Shown here piece by piece: positions 1 to 9,423 of a stretch of 64,000 bases of DNA (position 1 is its first letter; each line of letters begins with the position of its first letter). The DNA lies in assembly GCA_002356635.1 (NCBI GenBank), contig CP023454.1, positions 2,216,501 to 2,280,500 on the forward strand, given 5' to 3'. The DNA comes from Rhodobacteraceae bacterium QY30 (GTDB lineage Bacteria > Pseudomonadota > Alphaproteobacteria > Rhodobacterales > Rhodobacteraceae). The position numbers and the translations under genes are program-made. The notes under the pieces are model-generated. The model was not told the origin of the DNA. It was given only the letters and a program-made list of their open reading frames with translations, and did not search any database.

Positions 1-10
1 GCGCCGCACG

Positions 11-1345
11 CTATCGGCCCAGAACGATTTCCGCCTTCAGCCCGCCCAAGGTCTCGCTTTCGGTCAGGCGCAGCGATCCGCCGTGGCTGCGCACGATGTC
101 GGCGGTAATGGACAGCCCAAGCCCCACTCCACCCCCGCGGTTCTGATTGCGCGACTGATCCAGCCGAGTGAAGGGCTTCAGCGCCTCTTCCCGCTGCTCC
201 CGCGGGATGCCGGGACCGTCATCCTCGACCGTGAACCGGACCGAGCGTTCGAGGATCGTCACCGACAGGTCCGCCCGTTTCCCGTAGCGCAAGGCGTTAC
301 CGATCAGGTTGTCCAGCGCCCGTCGCAGCGCCGCCCGGCTGAGCAAGGCGGTCCCGGCCCCTTCCACCCGGACCAGCGCCACCTTCATGCCCATGCGGCG
401 ATAGTCGGCAACGATGCCTTTCAGGAACTCGACCGGATCAATCTCTTCCGCGGGATCGACCTCGGCCGAACTGCGGGCGAAATCCAGGAAAGCATCCAGC
501 ATCCGCTGCATCTCGTCCACATCGCCCAGCAGGGCCGGCACCTCCTCGTCATCGATCATCGAAAGGCCCAGGCGCAGGCGGGTCAAGGGGGTTCGAAGGT
601 CATGGCTGACGCCCGAAAGCAGAAGCGTCCGTTGTTCGATCTGCCGCTCGATCCGGTTGCGCATGTCCAGAAAGGCATTGCCCGCAATGCGCACCTCGAT
701 CGCGCCCGTCGGCCGGTAGGGCACGGTCCGTCCGCGCCCAAAGGCTTCGGCAGCCGCGGCCATCCGGCGGATGGGCCGCAACTGGTTGCGCAGGAAGATG
801 ATCGCGATCACCGTCATCAGAAGGCTTGTCCCCACCATGAGGACCAGAAGCTGGTGCGGGTTGCTCGCCGAAACCTGCCGACGGTCGAACCGGATCAGAA
901 GCGGCCCCTTGGCCGTGTCGACCGCCAGATTGACATCGCGCAGATCGGCCAGGTCGATCGCCCGCACCCCCGGGACCTGGGCGCGCAGACGCTGGATGAT
1001 GACCCGCCCCGACAGGTCGTAAAAAACCCGGTTGTCCCCCGGCGCGGGCAGGACCGCGGGAATCTCCACCTCCAGCGACAGCGGGGTTGCCGTGCGGCGG
1101 GCGGTCTCCAGCCCAGTGACAGGATCCGGGGCATCATTGAACAGACGCAGCGTCAACGCCACTTCCTCGGCGACGTTGTCGGTCATCTGCTGCGTCACGC
1201 CTTCGAAATGGCGCTGCAGGAAGGTGACGGACACGACAAGCTGGATCGCCACCACCGGCAGGATGAGGATCAGCGCGGCGCGTCCGTAAAGACCGCGCGG
1301 CATCAGACGCTTGAGCCAGTCGAACCGGAAGGTGGTGATCCGCAT
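11..1345 (-). CDS. EnvZ-like sensor histidine kinase
   Basis: Inner-membrane two-component sensor kinase of 444 aa. Visible are TM1 at about residues 21-43, a periplasmic loop of about 120 aa, TM2 at about 165-185, a HAMP linker at about 186-238, and the dimerisation/phosphoacceptor helix with His248 in SGVSHDLRTPL. The ATPase domain has an N box (NLIGNALRYG, 346-355), a G1 box (DDGPGI, 375-380) and a G2 box (GVGLGLSI). This architecture and H-box are typical of the EnvZ/RstB group that works with OmpR-type regulators. The frame is open 36 codons further upstream, but I start at MRITTF because those extra codons run into the divergent hydrolase promoter. No response regulator lies beside it here; it would be beyond the left edge, downstream. 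The stimulus is unknown. Confidence 0.9.
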   Translation of the reverse strand: MRITTFRFDWLKRLMPRGLYGRAALILILPVVAIQLVVSVTFLQRHFEGVTQQMTDNVAEEVALTLRLFNDAPDPVTGLETARRTATPLSLEVEIPAVLPAPGDNRVFYDLSGRVIIQRLRAQVPGVRAIDLADLRDVNLAVDTAKGPLLIRFDRRQVSASNPHQLLVLMVGTSLLMTVIAIIFLRNQLRPIRRMAAAAEAFGRGRTVPYRPTGAIEVRIAGNAFLDMRNRIERQIEQRTLLLSGVSHDLRTPLTRLRLGLSMIDDEEVPALLGDVDEMQRMLDAFLDFARSSAEVDPAEEIDPVEFLKGIVADYRRMGMKVALVRVEGAGTALLSRAALRRALDNLIGNALRYGKRADLSVTILERSVRFTVEDDGPGIPREQREEALKPFTRLDQSRNQNRGGGVGLGLSITADIVRSHGGSLRLTESETLGGLKAEIVLGR

Positions 1346-1451
1346 GCGAAGCACCCTAGCCGGGTTCCGGTCGGATTTGAATGTCCGCATTTCGGCTTGT
1401 GCGCATTCCGCGATGCCGCCAACAATGACGCGTTCCAGCGATGAGGCGATC

Positions 1452-2342
1452 ATGAACCCCCTGCCCGGTCAGATCTTCGAAGCCGCCCCCGGGCTGCGCG
1501 GCCTTCTGGCCAACAACCCCTCGCCCATGACAGGCACCGGCACCATCAGTTGGATCCTCGGCGAAGGCGAGGTCGCGCTGGTCGATCCCGGCCCCGCCGA
1601 CCCGGCGCATGCCCGGGTCCTGCGCCAGGCACTTGGAAGCGAGCGGATCACGACAATCCTCGTGACCCATGCGCATCTGGATCATTCGGCCCTGGCCCGT
1701 CCCCTGGCCGAGGAATGGGGGGCCCCCATCCTGGCCTACGGCGACGCCACCGCCGGCCGTTCCCCGCGGATGGCGGCCTTCGCGTCCGACGCCGATCTGC
1801 CACGTTCGGAAGGCGTGGACGCGGGTTTCCGCCCCGATGGCACCCTGGCGGACGGAGAGGTGATCGGCGGACGAACCTGGCAGGTCGAGGCGCTCCATAC
1901 GCCCGGCCATTTCGGCAACCACCTGTGCTTTGCGATGGGCGACGACATCCTTTGCGGCGATTTGCTGATGGCCTGGTCGACCAGCATCGTCGCACCGCCG
2001 GATGGCGACATGGCCGACTACCTCGCCTCGCTCGACCGTATTGCCGCGCGGGGCAGCGCCCGTCTGTTTCCCGCGCATGGCGCCGCGATCGAGCGACCTG
2101 CGGAACGGATTTCGGAACTGGTCGCCCACCGGCGTCTGCGCGAAACGCAGGTTCTGCAGGCGCTTGGACACGGCCCGGCCACCCCCGAGGACCTGACCCG
2201 CCGCATCTATACGGAAACCCCACCCCGCCTGCTGCCGGCAGCCGCCATGAACGTTCTTGCGCATCTCATTGATCTGACGGACAGAAACCTGGTTTCCCCG
2301 CAAGGCCCCATGTCGCGCCACGCCCACTTCGCACGGCGCTGA
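1452..2342 (+). CDS. MBL-fold metallo-hydrolase (LACTB2-like)
   Basis: Probable cytoplasmic dinuclear-zinc hydrolase of 296 aa. The metallo-beta-lactamase signature THAHLDH is at residues 72-78, with further ligands His153 (PGH), Asp170 (CGD) and His209 (FPAHG). A C-terminal segment after about residue 215 looks like the winged-helix extension seen in LACTB2-type proteins, many of which are annotated as glyoxalase-like or RNase-like hydrolases. The substrate cannot be read from the sequence. The start at MNPLPGQ is preferred over longer in-frame starts, which would overlap the divergent kinase gene. The gene is divergent from the histidine kinase across about 100 bp, and a tRNA-Asn follows 70 bp downstream. 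Confidence 0.88.
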   Translation: MNPLPGQIFEAAPGLRGLLANNPSPMTGTGTISWILGEGEVALVDPGPADPAHARVLRQALGSERITTILVTHAHLDHSALARPLAEEWGAPILAYGDATAGRSPRMAAFASDADLPRSEGVDAGFRPDGTLADGEVIGGRTWQVEALHTPGHFGNHLCFAMGDDILCGDLLMAWSTSIVAPPDGDMADYLASLDRIAARGSARLFPAHGAAIERPAERISELVAHRRLRETQVLQALGHGPATPEDLTRRIYTETPPRLLPAAAMNVLAHLIDLTDRNLVSPQGPMSRHAHFARR

Positions 2343-2372
2343 CGCCGCTGACGATTTTGTCGCAAATCCCTC

Positions 2373-2401
2373 TGGACGGCCCCAGCCAGCCTTGGTATAG
2401 C
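2373..2401 (+). promoter_or_regulatory. Sigma70-type promoter of tRNA-Asn
   Basis: The -35-like hexamer TGGACG (2373-2378) and -10 hexamer TATAGC (2396-2401) are separated by 17 bp. The -10 ends 11 bp before the mature tRNA 5' end. Hexamer matches and spacing agree with a housekeeping promoter; this is inferred from sequence only. Confidence 0.5.
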
Positions 2402-2412
2402 ACCCCCCGTGT

Positions 2413-2487
2413 TCCGGCGTAGCTCAGCGGTAGAGCAGTTGACTGTTAATCAATTGGTCGTAGGTTCGATCCCTACCGCCGGAGCCA
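2413..2487 (+). tRNA. tRNA-Asn (anticodon GTT)
   Basis: A full cloverleaf can be folded by eye. The acceptor strand TCCGGCG pairs with CGCCGGA. The D-arm is AGCTC-AGCGGTA-GAGC, the anticodon loop is CTGTTAA with anticodon GTT, and the T-arm contains GGTTCGATCC. The discriminator is G and CCA is encoded at 2485-2487. The gene is intact although the neighbouring DNA carries integrase remnants, so integration must have preserved or regenerated the 3' end. A promoter lies just upstream and an intrinsic terminator 30 bp downstream. Confidence 0.97.
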
Positions 2488-2516
2488 AAGATCCCATAAG
2501 TCTTTGAAAACACACG

Positions 2517-2544
2517 AAAAAAAGCGGCCCACCGGGCCGCTTTT
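2517..2544 (+). terminator. Intrinsic terminator after tRNA-Asn
   Basis: The stem GCGGCCC-acc-GGGCCGC is preceded by a run of A and followed by TTTT. It is 30 bp past the tRNA CCA end, so it most likely ends the tRNA transcript. The A-run and T-run make it partly bidirectional. Confidence 0.75.
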
Positions 2545-2618
2545 CGCGTTCTGGGCACACCCTCTGACACAGACCTCGGCACAACCTCGGCACATGTGCC
2601 CAGCGGAGTCAGAGCCTG

Positions 2619-4188
2619 ATGCGCAGATCCCTTCCCCCCTATCTCGAACGCCGCCCCTCGGGTTTTTACTTCCGCCGGCGATTCCCCAGCCGAAAAGAGG
2701 AAAAAAGCCGGTTTGATTCAAATAAATCCGCCGGATTTTGGTTTGATCCACACGATTTTCCTCCAGCCATCAGCCTGTCGCTGTTTACAACCCACCTCAC
2801 GGACGCAAAGCGCATCACCCGACGGCTCACCGCCGCCAGCGATGCCCTCTTCGACGCCGTGATGGAGAGACGTGACATGCCTGTTTCGGCACAACTCATC
2901 ATCGCTATCCTGACCGACGTGCGCCACGAGATCCGCGCCTTTGAGGCGCGTCGCGCCACGGCTCCCGCCCGCTCCGATGCCGATGTCGCGGCCGCCCTCG
3001 CCCGCGAGAACCAGATCCAGGTCGCCCTCCGCCAGGAAATCGCGCTCGGTCAACGCGACACCGCCCTTGCCCCCCTCAAAGCTGCCCTGGCCCGCGCGGG
3101 GATCTCCGTCCTCGACGCCGACGAGGACTGGGCCGCCCTGACACACCATGCCAACCGCGTCCTTCTCGAGGTCAGCGAGGAGCGTGCCCATCGCGACAGA
3201 AATCGCAGCAGTTCCTCTGTCAGCTGTGACCCCGCCCGCGGCCCCGGTCTTCCGGTCTTCTCGTGTCGAGATGCCGGCAGATGCTTTTGCCTCGACACCT
3301 GTTGCGTATCCGGGCCTGCCGATTGCGTCGGCTGCGAATGGAGCGCCGACCCCGTGGTTCCAGCGTCCCGCCACCGGCCTCCCCATTCCATACGACATAA
3401 CCCAAAGTGAGGAACTCATGCAGACCGTTCCGACCCAAGCCACCGCGCTTCCTTCCGGCCAGAAGCATGCTGCCGCGCAAGCGAGTAGCTATCCCAACCA
3501 CCTTCTTGAGCCGCCGTCGAGCTTCCTCGGAACGCAGGCGACGTTCCATGCGACGACAGCACCCCATGTCCCCGCGCCCGAAAGCGCGCCCCTGCCCAAG
3601 AACATCAAAGAGCTCCGCATCGATGTCAGGCTGCTGACGGAGGAAGCGCGCGATGTCCTCCGCGACCCGATGAATGCCCGGATCGATGACCTCTTCGCCT
3701 GCTATTTCGAAGTGAAGCTCGCGGGCTACGGGGACGAGTTCCACCGCACGCAAAAGCGGAGCGATGCCAAGGGGAAGAAGTGGCAGAAGAACAGCCGCGC
3801 GAGCCTTGAGGTTGCGCGGCGCTTCTGGGTGGATATCCTCAACAACTGCCGCGTGGCCGAGGTAAACGATGCCATCCTTGAAGAGGCCCTGGGACTGCTG
3901 GAGAACCTTCCCAGACTCCATGGCAAGAAATACCCGACCGGAAAGGGTTTCCGCGACCTGATCGACTGGGCGGATGAACAGGACATCCTGAACGAAGCCA
4001 AGGCCGAGGCAGAGAGCGCCGAACACGTTGATCTGTCAAAGGGCGAAGAGGAAGAGATCGCCGCAGCTGTCCTGATCGAACGGATCAGAGCCGAGACCTT
4101 CCTCAAGCACGGTCGTGCCATCGGCCGGATGGGTCGCTTCCTCGAAGGTCTCGGGCTGGTGCCGCGCAATCAGCGCGACAAGGGGTGA
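2619..4188 (+). pseudogene. Tyrosine-type phage/island integrase, frameshifted and 3'-truncated
   Basis: The N-terminus (YLERRPSGFYFRRRFPSR) is the DUF6538-type domain that opens many Rhodobacterales integrases, followed by HDFPPAISLSLFT and a helical region. The frame beginning at 2619 loses the family-like reading near 3185-3195. The similarity resumes one frame over (the frame open to 4188) with a proline-rich linker and the SAM-like core-binding domain (about 3600-4150). No catalytic domain with the R-H-R-Y residues follows: the frame ends at 4188, where an oppositely oriented truncated helicase begins. The gene therefore carries at least one frameshift and lacks its catalytic half. Position directly behind tRNA-Asn, reading away from it, is typical of an integrase beside its attachment site. 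It cannot encode an active recombinase as read here. Confidence 0.8.
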
Positions 4189-5224
4189 GATGACGACCGT
4201 CAGCGCACCCATCTTGTCGTAGAGGCTGAGCGCGGGCACCTGATAGCAGACCGACTTCCCGGTCCCGGTCGGCAGGATGCCAAGGACATGGTCATGGCCC
4301 ATCGCCCGTTCGACAATGACCTCTTGCAGGGGGCGACCTGCGGTATCGGTCGGCTCCGGGCGGAAGGAGGGAAAGCCGAACCACCTCTTCAGCGCGCCCT
4401 TGGGGTCGTTCATCGTGGCGCACCATGCGCAGGACGGATGACCGCAATTCGTGTCGCGCAACTGCCGCACGATCAGTGCCGCCTCGGGGAAGGAAACGCG
4501 CACCCAGGGCGGCATGACCGACTCGCCGCCCGACACCGAAATCCAGGCGAGGGCATAGGCCATCGGCCACGCCATCTTCACATCGCTGAGCGCTTCGAGT
4601 GCTGGGCCGACCTGGGCACCACAGGCCTGCCCCTGAAGCAGCTTCCGGATGGCGGCAAGGGCGGCCGCCCTTTCCGGTGCCTTCTCCCTGGAAACCGTCC
4701 GACCGATCCGTGCGGGTGACGAGATGATGCCAAGCCAGCAGCAGGTCTGACGATTGTGCCTTCAGCGCGCCGATCTGGTTTTCCAGCACCTGAAATACCA
4801 GACGGGCATCCAGTTCGGGGTTGTTCACATGCCCCGCCTGCAGGCGCCCGTCCTGATAGTGTTTGACGAGGTGGTGGTAAGGATTGCGCGGGAAGGCCAA
4901 GGGGTTGAGCCAAAGCGTGTCGATGGGCGCTTGCATCTTGTCGCGCAGCCTGGGGCGCTTGGCCAAGAGATGCTCAATGTCGTGGCGCAGGATGTTATGG
5001 CCGATGATATGGCTACTCGTCGTGAGAGCCGCTTCAAGCTTGTCGAGCGATTGCTGCAACCGTCCATTGCTGGCCACCACCGCCGGGCTGGTTCCGTAGC
5101 GCACGGCTGCCAAGTCGAAGATTTCAGCCCGCTTGGGATCCACCTCCAAATCGACGGACAGACACCGCTCCAGCAGGGGCGCCCGGCCCTCGGTTTTGGG
5201 ACGCAAAAAGCTGAGAAAATGCAT
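4166..5224 (-). pseudogene. DEDDh exonuclease-RecQ helicase fusion, frameshifted and 3'-truncated
   Basis: The N-terminal part shows DEDDh exonuclease motifs: ExoI CLSVDLEV, ExoII IIGHNILRHD, ExoIII-like HVNNPELDA. After a linker the other frame carries a RecQ-type helicase start: a Q-motif-like stretch, Walker A LPTGTGKSVCYQ, then motif Ia VVISPLVALI. A single-base shift separates the halves near 4686-4690, and reading across it gives continuous protein. Sequence after SPLVALI is lost where the gene abuts the truncated integrase, so motifs II-VI, RQC and HRDC domains are absent. Exonuclease-helicase fusions of this kind occur on islands and phage-defence loci, but the function of this one is not known. 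Start ATG at 5224; an in-frame TAA lies 39 bp upstream. Confidence 0.75.
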
Positions 5225-5369
5225 TCCGGCCAGTCGATTAATCCTCAGGTTGTCCCAGTGTTAGGTGACGCCCCATCGAACGGCAATCAAAATGGCTTTG
5301 ACCCTCTGAAGGTGTGCGGAGTGGATAGGCCTTCTTTTCGGCGCACGCGTTTGAAAACGGGGCATCGCA

Positions 5370-5790
5370 TCACACATCAAACGCCCCTCCGGGCAGATCC
5401 TCCGCCAGTTCCATCATGCTGACCTGCAATTTTGTAAGCCGCGCTTTGTAGACGCGCTCGGTCTGGTAGTCCTCCGCAGTTTGGGCCGACCGCTGGCCGC
5501 AGGCCGCAAGCGCGAGTTCGGTCCCCTCGGCACCCCGAGCAACCGCGAAGCTTTCATGGATTTCGGTGCGAACGATGTGTTCGCCAATTCCGAAATGCTT
5601 TCGCCATTGGTCGGAGACGTAGTTGTAGCCGACCCCCTTGCCCGAACGCGTGATCAGTGCGGGGCGTTTCCGTGACAGGCACTCCGCGCACAATCTCAAG
5701 GTACGCTGGATCGGGGCCATGGTGGAGCCGCGCATTGATGTAAGGGATCAGATACTCGTGATGACCTGTTTTCGAAGTCACAACTCGCAA
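5370..5790 (-). pseudogene. C-terminal remnant of a second tyrosine integrase
   Basis: The frame 5370-5735 ends with a segment resembling the box II end of tyrosine recombinases: TELALAACGQRSAQTAEDY, in which GQRS replaces the usual GH(K/R)S and AEDY holds a candidate nucleophilic tyrosine, followed by a helical tail. The other frame (5554-5790) begins with RVVTSKTGHHEYLIPYINAR, like the conserved beta-hairpin before box II. The two readings join through a frameshift around 5640-5660. No N-terminal or core-binding half is present upstream. It is a second, independent relic of an integrating element in the same 4-kb scar. Confidence 0.55.
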
Positions 5791-6421
5791 ATGCCAGCGC
5801 TCGCCGTCCCGAAGTCAGGTGTTCCCCGAAGACAGCCGAGTGTTTTTAAGACTTTGTGGAGGCAACATGAAGAAAGCCAAGGAAAATGCTTCATTCCGCC
5901 GCGTCAATGTGGAGCGGAGATTCTTGTGCCGGTTGCTTCATCGAGAAGTTGCTTGGCCTTGGCGAGGACCATGCCGGGGCCGACATCGACCTGCGCAATG
6001 ATCTTTTCCTTCCGCTTCGGTGTCAGCATCGCCTGGTCGCGGCAGGAAATCCAGCGGATAGAGCACCGCAATGACTTTGCGGCGTCATGCTTTATACGCC
6101 GCTTCGGACCTATGGGCGTTCGGATCGAACCCGTGCAGCGGGAACTTCCGTTCGAAAGCCGAAAGATGCGCCTTCCGGGCTGCTAGCGGGAGATTGTCTC
6201 ACAGCTCCGCAACCCGGGCCTGCGCCTCCAATTTCACGGCTTTCGTCGCTTTTTCTCTCCTGCCCCCGCACCGTGGGAGGCGCGCCGCGGGTGGGGTGAA
6301 CAGGTTGACCACGGGCCCCGTGATGTTGCGCGGTTGCGTCCCCGCACCCGGGCGTGGTGCAGGTCACGCCGTGGCCCCGCGGGCCGGCTGGTCCGCTGCA
6401 GCTTTACCGGCGGAGCCCGCG
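5791..6421. other. Intergenic remnant DNA at the right side of the island
   Basis: I find no gene here that I can support. The GC content is lower and codon usage less biased than in the flanking genes. A 41-codon minus-strand ORF (5904-6029) has a plausible basic/amphipathic composition but no recognisable family. No direct repeat of the tRNA-Asn 3' end was seen, so the right boundary of the island is undefined. The segment probably consists of eroded element DNA. Confidence 0.5.
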
Positions 6422-7135
6422 TCAGCGTTGGGGGTCGAAACCGCCGGTGGTCACGCGGAGCAGTTCGGCCAGCAGGCGGAGCTTGCCGCCGATACCGGTG
6501 ATCTTCGTGGGCACCTTACCCGAGTCCGGATAGACCCGCGCCACCGGGATTTCGCAGACGCGGTAACCCAGGCGGCTGGCCCGGGCCGACAGGTAGAACA
6601 GCAGGCTGTAATCACGGAACGCGTCGCGGAACGGTTGCAGTCGCGGGTCCAGAAGGTAGTCCCGCGAATAGGCGCGGAAGCCGTTCGTCGTGTCGGTGAA
6701 CCAGTGCCGGGCCGACAGGCTGATCAGCGGCGCGTGGATCAACCGGCTGGAAATCAGTCGAAACAGCGGCGTGTTCACCGCCTTGCCACCACGCAGATAG
6801 CGTGAGCCCTGGACATAGCCGTATCCCTGGTCCAGCTTCGCCATGAAGGCCGGGATCGCCTCGACCCCGTCCTTGCCATTTCCGTCCATGGTGACAATGC
6901 CCTCATAGCCCTGATCCAGAGCCCAGGCATAAGCCATGCGAAGCTGCGCGCTCAGCCGTCCCGGCCCCTCCTTGGTCAGAAGCGCTCGGACGCCCTGGGC
7001 CGCCAGCCGATCGGGTGCGACCGACCCGTCGGTCGAGCCGCCGTCGGCGATCACCACGTCGATCTCCGCCCCCAGTCGCTGGATGCGGTCCATCTGCGCG
7101 ATGATGCGTTCGCCTTCGTTGATGACCGGAATCAC
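6422..7135 (-). CDS. Family 2 glycosyltransferase (DPM/GtrB-like catalytic domain)
   Basis: Cytoplasmic GT-A fold glycosyltransferase of about 238 aa. It shows the N-terminal PVINEGERI motif, a nucleotide-sugar binding DGGSTDGS, the acidic motif MDGNGKDG in place of a plain DxD, and the GSRY and TDTTNGFRAYSRD segments typical of dolichyl/polyprenyl-phosphate sugar synthases. No membrane anchor is visible. The start is uncertain: GTG at 7133-7135 is the only ATG/GTG/TTG start, yet in-frame codons upstream (APRGTRHCL) look coding, and no conventional start exists before an upstream TGA. A rare start codon or a sequence error is possible. It is divergent from the GT-C membrane protein, with which it could form a lipid-linked sugar system. 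Confidence 0.8.
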   Translation of the reverse strand: MIPVINEGERIIAQMDRIQRLGAEIDVVIADGGSTDGSVAPDRLAAQGVRALLTKEGPGRLSAQLRMAYAWALDQGYEGIVTMDGNGKDGVEAIPAFMAKLDQGYGYVQGSRYLRGGKAVNTPLFRLISSRLIHAPLISLSARHWFTDTTNGFRAYSRDYLLDPRLQPFRDAFRDYSLLFYLSARASRLGYRVCEIPVARVYPDSGKVPTKITGIGGKLRLLAELLRVTTGGFDPQR

Positions 7136-7524
7136 CAGGCAATGCCGCGTGCCGCGGGGGGCAAAAATCTGGGTCCGGTGGTCGGGAACCTCGCGCGCGG
7201 GGGGGACACCTGGTCCGGAAAGGGGGGCAGGATCGATCAGGAGAATGCCTTTCAGTCAGCGCGCAACGCCCTTCCGGTGCTACTGCATTCGCCACCGGCC
7301 GGTCCATCGTTTTCGGCGACTTCCCGCCCACCGGCGCCTGCCGCGTGGGAATCATCGGAATTCCGCAACCGGCAAGTTGCGCGATCCGGCAAGATACCGC
7401 CTCACGCGGCTTTTTGTGTCAGGGTGCAGCCAGAATGCCCCCGGTCCATTTGCAGGAATCGGACAACAGGATTGCAGGTGGTGCGCGGGCGGGCGACGGT
7501 TCACCAAACCATCCGGAGACACCC
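7136..7524. other. Divergent intergenic region between two glycosyltransferase genes
   Basis: About 390 bp with no supportable gene. The frame upstream of the plus-strand gene is open to 7345, but the codons before 7525 do not look like protein and have no ribosome-binding site. The promoters for both divergent genes should lie here; no clear hexamers were found. Confidence 0.45.
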
Positions 7525-9423
7525 GTGCGGCAAGGCGCGCTTCTTCCTGCCCTGATCTGGTCGGGCCTGACCTTCGCCGGGATGCTCGCCGCGATGGTCT
7601 GGGTTCCCTATCAGGCTGGCCATGCCCCCGGCGTGGCCAGCGCCGCATCGGCGGCGGGATACAACAACGCGGTCGCGCATCTGGTGGCCGTGGCCTGGGT
7701 CGTTGCCGCCTTCGTGGGCGCGCTGCTGTGGATGCCCGCCTCGGACCCCTTGCCGAGAACAGTCCCGCAGGGCGAGGGCCGCTTCCGCCCGGTCCTGCCG
7801 CTTCTGGCGGTGGCGGGGGCGTTTCTGCTGTTCTTTCCGCCGGCGCTGGCGCTTCAGGGCCCGCATCTGGAGGATTCCATTCACCTGACCGCCCTTCACC
7901 GGATGCAGGCGGGCGATGTCCCCTACCGGGATTTCGAGTTCCTGTATGGCCCCCTGATGCTCTACCTGCCTTATTGGTGGATGCAGATCACGCCCTTTTC
8001 GCTGACCACCTTCTACGCCTATGTCGCCATCCTTGAGGCGCTGGTACTGATCCTGCTGCTGGGGCCGGTGCAGCGGCACATCCGGGGGTTCTGGTGGCAG
8101 GTCGGTGCCTTCATCATCCTGGCGGCGCTGGTCTTCAACGCGAAGGTCGGCCCGAACCAGAACGGCCTGCGCTGGATTGCGGGGGCGCTTCTGCTTCTCA
8201 GCGTGGCGCGGGATCCGTTCCGCGCCCGCCGCTGGGTGATGCACGGGGGGCTGCTGGGCCTGTTCCTGGCCTATTCTCAGGAATTCGCGGCGGCGACGGC
8301 GGTGGGGATCGCGGCGATCCATCTGTCGCTTTTCGTGAAGCTGCGCGACGGGCGGGCACTGATGGGACTGGCCGTCACGGCGCTGACGTCAGCCATGACC
8401 TGGATTGCGACGCTGGCGCTGCTGCTGGGTCCGGCGCTGCCCGATTATGTGACGACCGTCGCCTACCTGACCGCCCAATTCGACGCGGGCGAGGCGGCCT
8501 TTCCCTATTACTGGACCCTGCTGGGCCTGATGGTCTTTGCGCTGATCGCTCTTGGGGTCTGGTCGGCGGCGCGGGTCCTGCGGGCTTCCTGGACCTCGGG
8601 CGTCGGGATGGCCGAACTGATGGCGATCGGCGGCGTGGCCTATGCCCTGCTGGCGCTGAAAAGCGGCCTGAACCGCGCCGACCAGTGGCATCTTGCGCCG
8701 GCGGCTTATGTGCTGGCCTTCGCCTTCCTGCTGCCGCTGGGGTCGAAGACCATCGACCTGCGGCGGGAACGGCGGCTGGGCATCGCACTGACGCTGGTCC
8801 TTGCCGCCAGCTACAGCTTTGGCCAGTTCGGCATCGCCCGTTATGTCTTCCGCGAGGAGTTGGTGGCGGGCTACAAGGCCTGGCTCGCGGGCATCCAGCC
8901 GCCCCTGCCGCAGGTCGCGCCCGTCTTGCCTGCCACGATCTACCAGAACGCCAATCCGCCGGCCGACCTGATTGCGCTGGCGAACGTTCTGGCCCAGCCG
9001 GAAAACCGCGGCCGCCCGGTGTTCTTCCACCCCGAGGCGATGTGGAACCTGGGCGTCCGGCTGGGGGTGCGGAAGATGGGTTACCTGGCCGATGATTTCG
9101 TCTATGGCGATGACCGCGCCCGGGATGCCTGGATCCGCCTGACCGCCACGCCCGAGGCGCTGGTGGTAATCCGCACCGACAGTTACGAGTGGCTGAAGAC
9201 GCCCCCCGGCACGCCCCCCGAGCCGCTGACCTACAACCTTGCAGGCTACGGACGAATCCGTGCGCTGCGCGAGGTTCTGACCTCGGTCCATATCCGCGCG
9301 GCGCCGGTGGAACGGGCGATGAAGCTGGAGCGCTGGAAGACCTTCGTCGGCCGAAACCTGCTTTCCGGGTATGTTCCCGTCTACCGGAGCGAACGGTTCA
9401 CGGTGCTGGAGAAGGGCCGGTAG
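7525..9423 (+). CDS. Multi-pass membrane GT-C/GT39-like glycosyltransferase
   Basis: Integral membrane protein of 632 aa with about 10-12 hydrophobic segments. The first large extracytoplasmic loop contains LEDSIHLTALHRMQAGDVPYRDFEFLYGPL. The acidic pair after the first membrane helix, the PYRDF motif and the GP motif resemble lipid-linked sugar transferases (GT39/GT83/PMT-like). The C-terminal domain of about 180 aa is soluble. The GTG start at 7525 is chosen because GGAG at 7515-7518 sits 6 nt upstream; longer in-frame starts lack such a site. It converges with and overlaps the gtrA-like gene by 26 bp. Likely role: moves a sugar from a polyprenyl carrier to an envelope glycan on the periplasmic side. 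Acceptor unknown. Confidence 0.72.
   Translation: MRQGALLPALIWSGLTFAGMLAAMVWVPYQAGHAPGVASAASAAGYNNAVAHLVAVAWVVAAFVGALLWMPASDPLPRTVPQGEGRFRPVLPLLAVAGAFLLFFPPALALQGPHLEDSIHLTALHRMQAGDVPYRDFEFLYGPLMLYLPYWWMQITPFSLTTFYAYVAILEALVLILLLGPVQRHIRGFWWQVGAFIILAALVFNAKVGPNQNGLRWIAGALLLLSVARDPFRARRWVMHGGLLGLFLAYSQEFAAATAVGIAAIHLSLFVKLRDGRALMGLAVTALTSAMTWIATLALLLGPALPDYVTTVAYLTAQFDAGEAAFPYYWTLLGLMVFALIALGVWSAARVLRASWTSGVGMAELMAIGGVAYALLALKSGLNRADQWHLAPAAYVLAFAFLLPLGSKTIDLRRERRLGIALTLVLAASYSFGQFGIARYVFREELVAGYKAWLAGIQPPLPQVAPVLPATIYQNANPPADLIALANVLAQPENRGRPVFFHPEAMWNLGVRLGVRKMGYLADDFVYGDDRARDAWIRLTATPEALVVIRTDSYEWLKTPPGTPPEPLTYNLAGYGRIRALREVLTSVHIRAAPVERAMKLERWKTFVGRNLLSGYVPVYRSERFTVLEKGR

Noticed and set aside
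5791-6421. A right attachment site (copy of the tRNA-Asn 3' end)
   Set aside because: I looked for a copy of GGTTCGATCC...CGCCGGAG and saw only weak partial matches (e.g. near 6408), so no attR is claimed.
7345-7524. N-terminal extension of the GT-C membrane protein
   Set aside because: Codons before GTG 7525 lack protein-like composition and a ribosome-binding site; GGAG is placed correctly for 7525.
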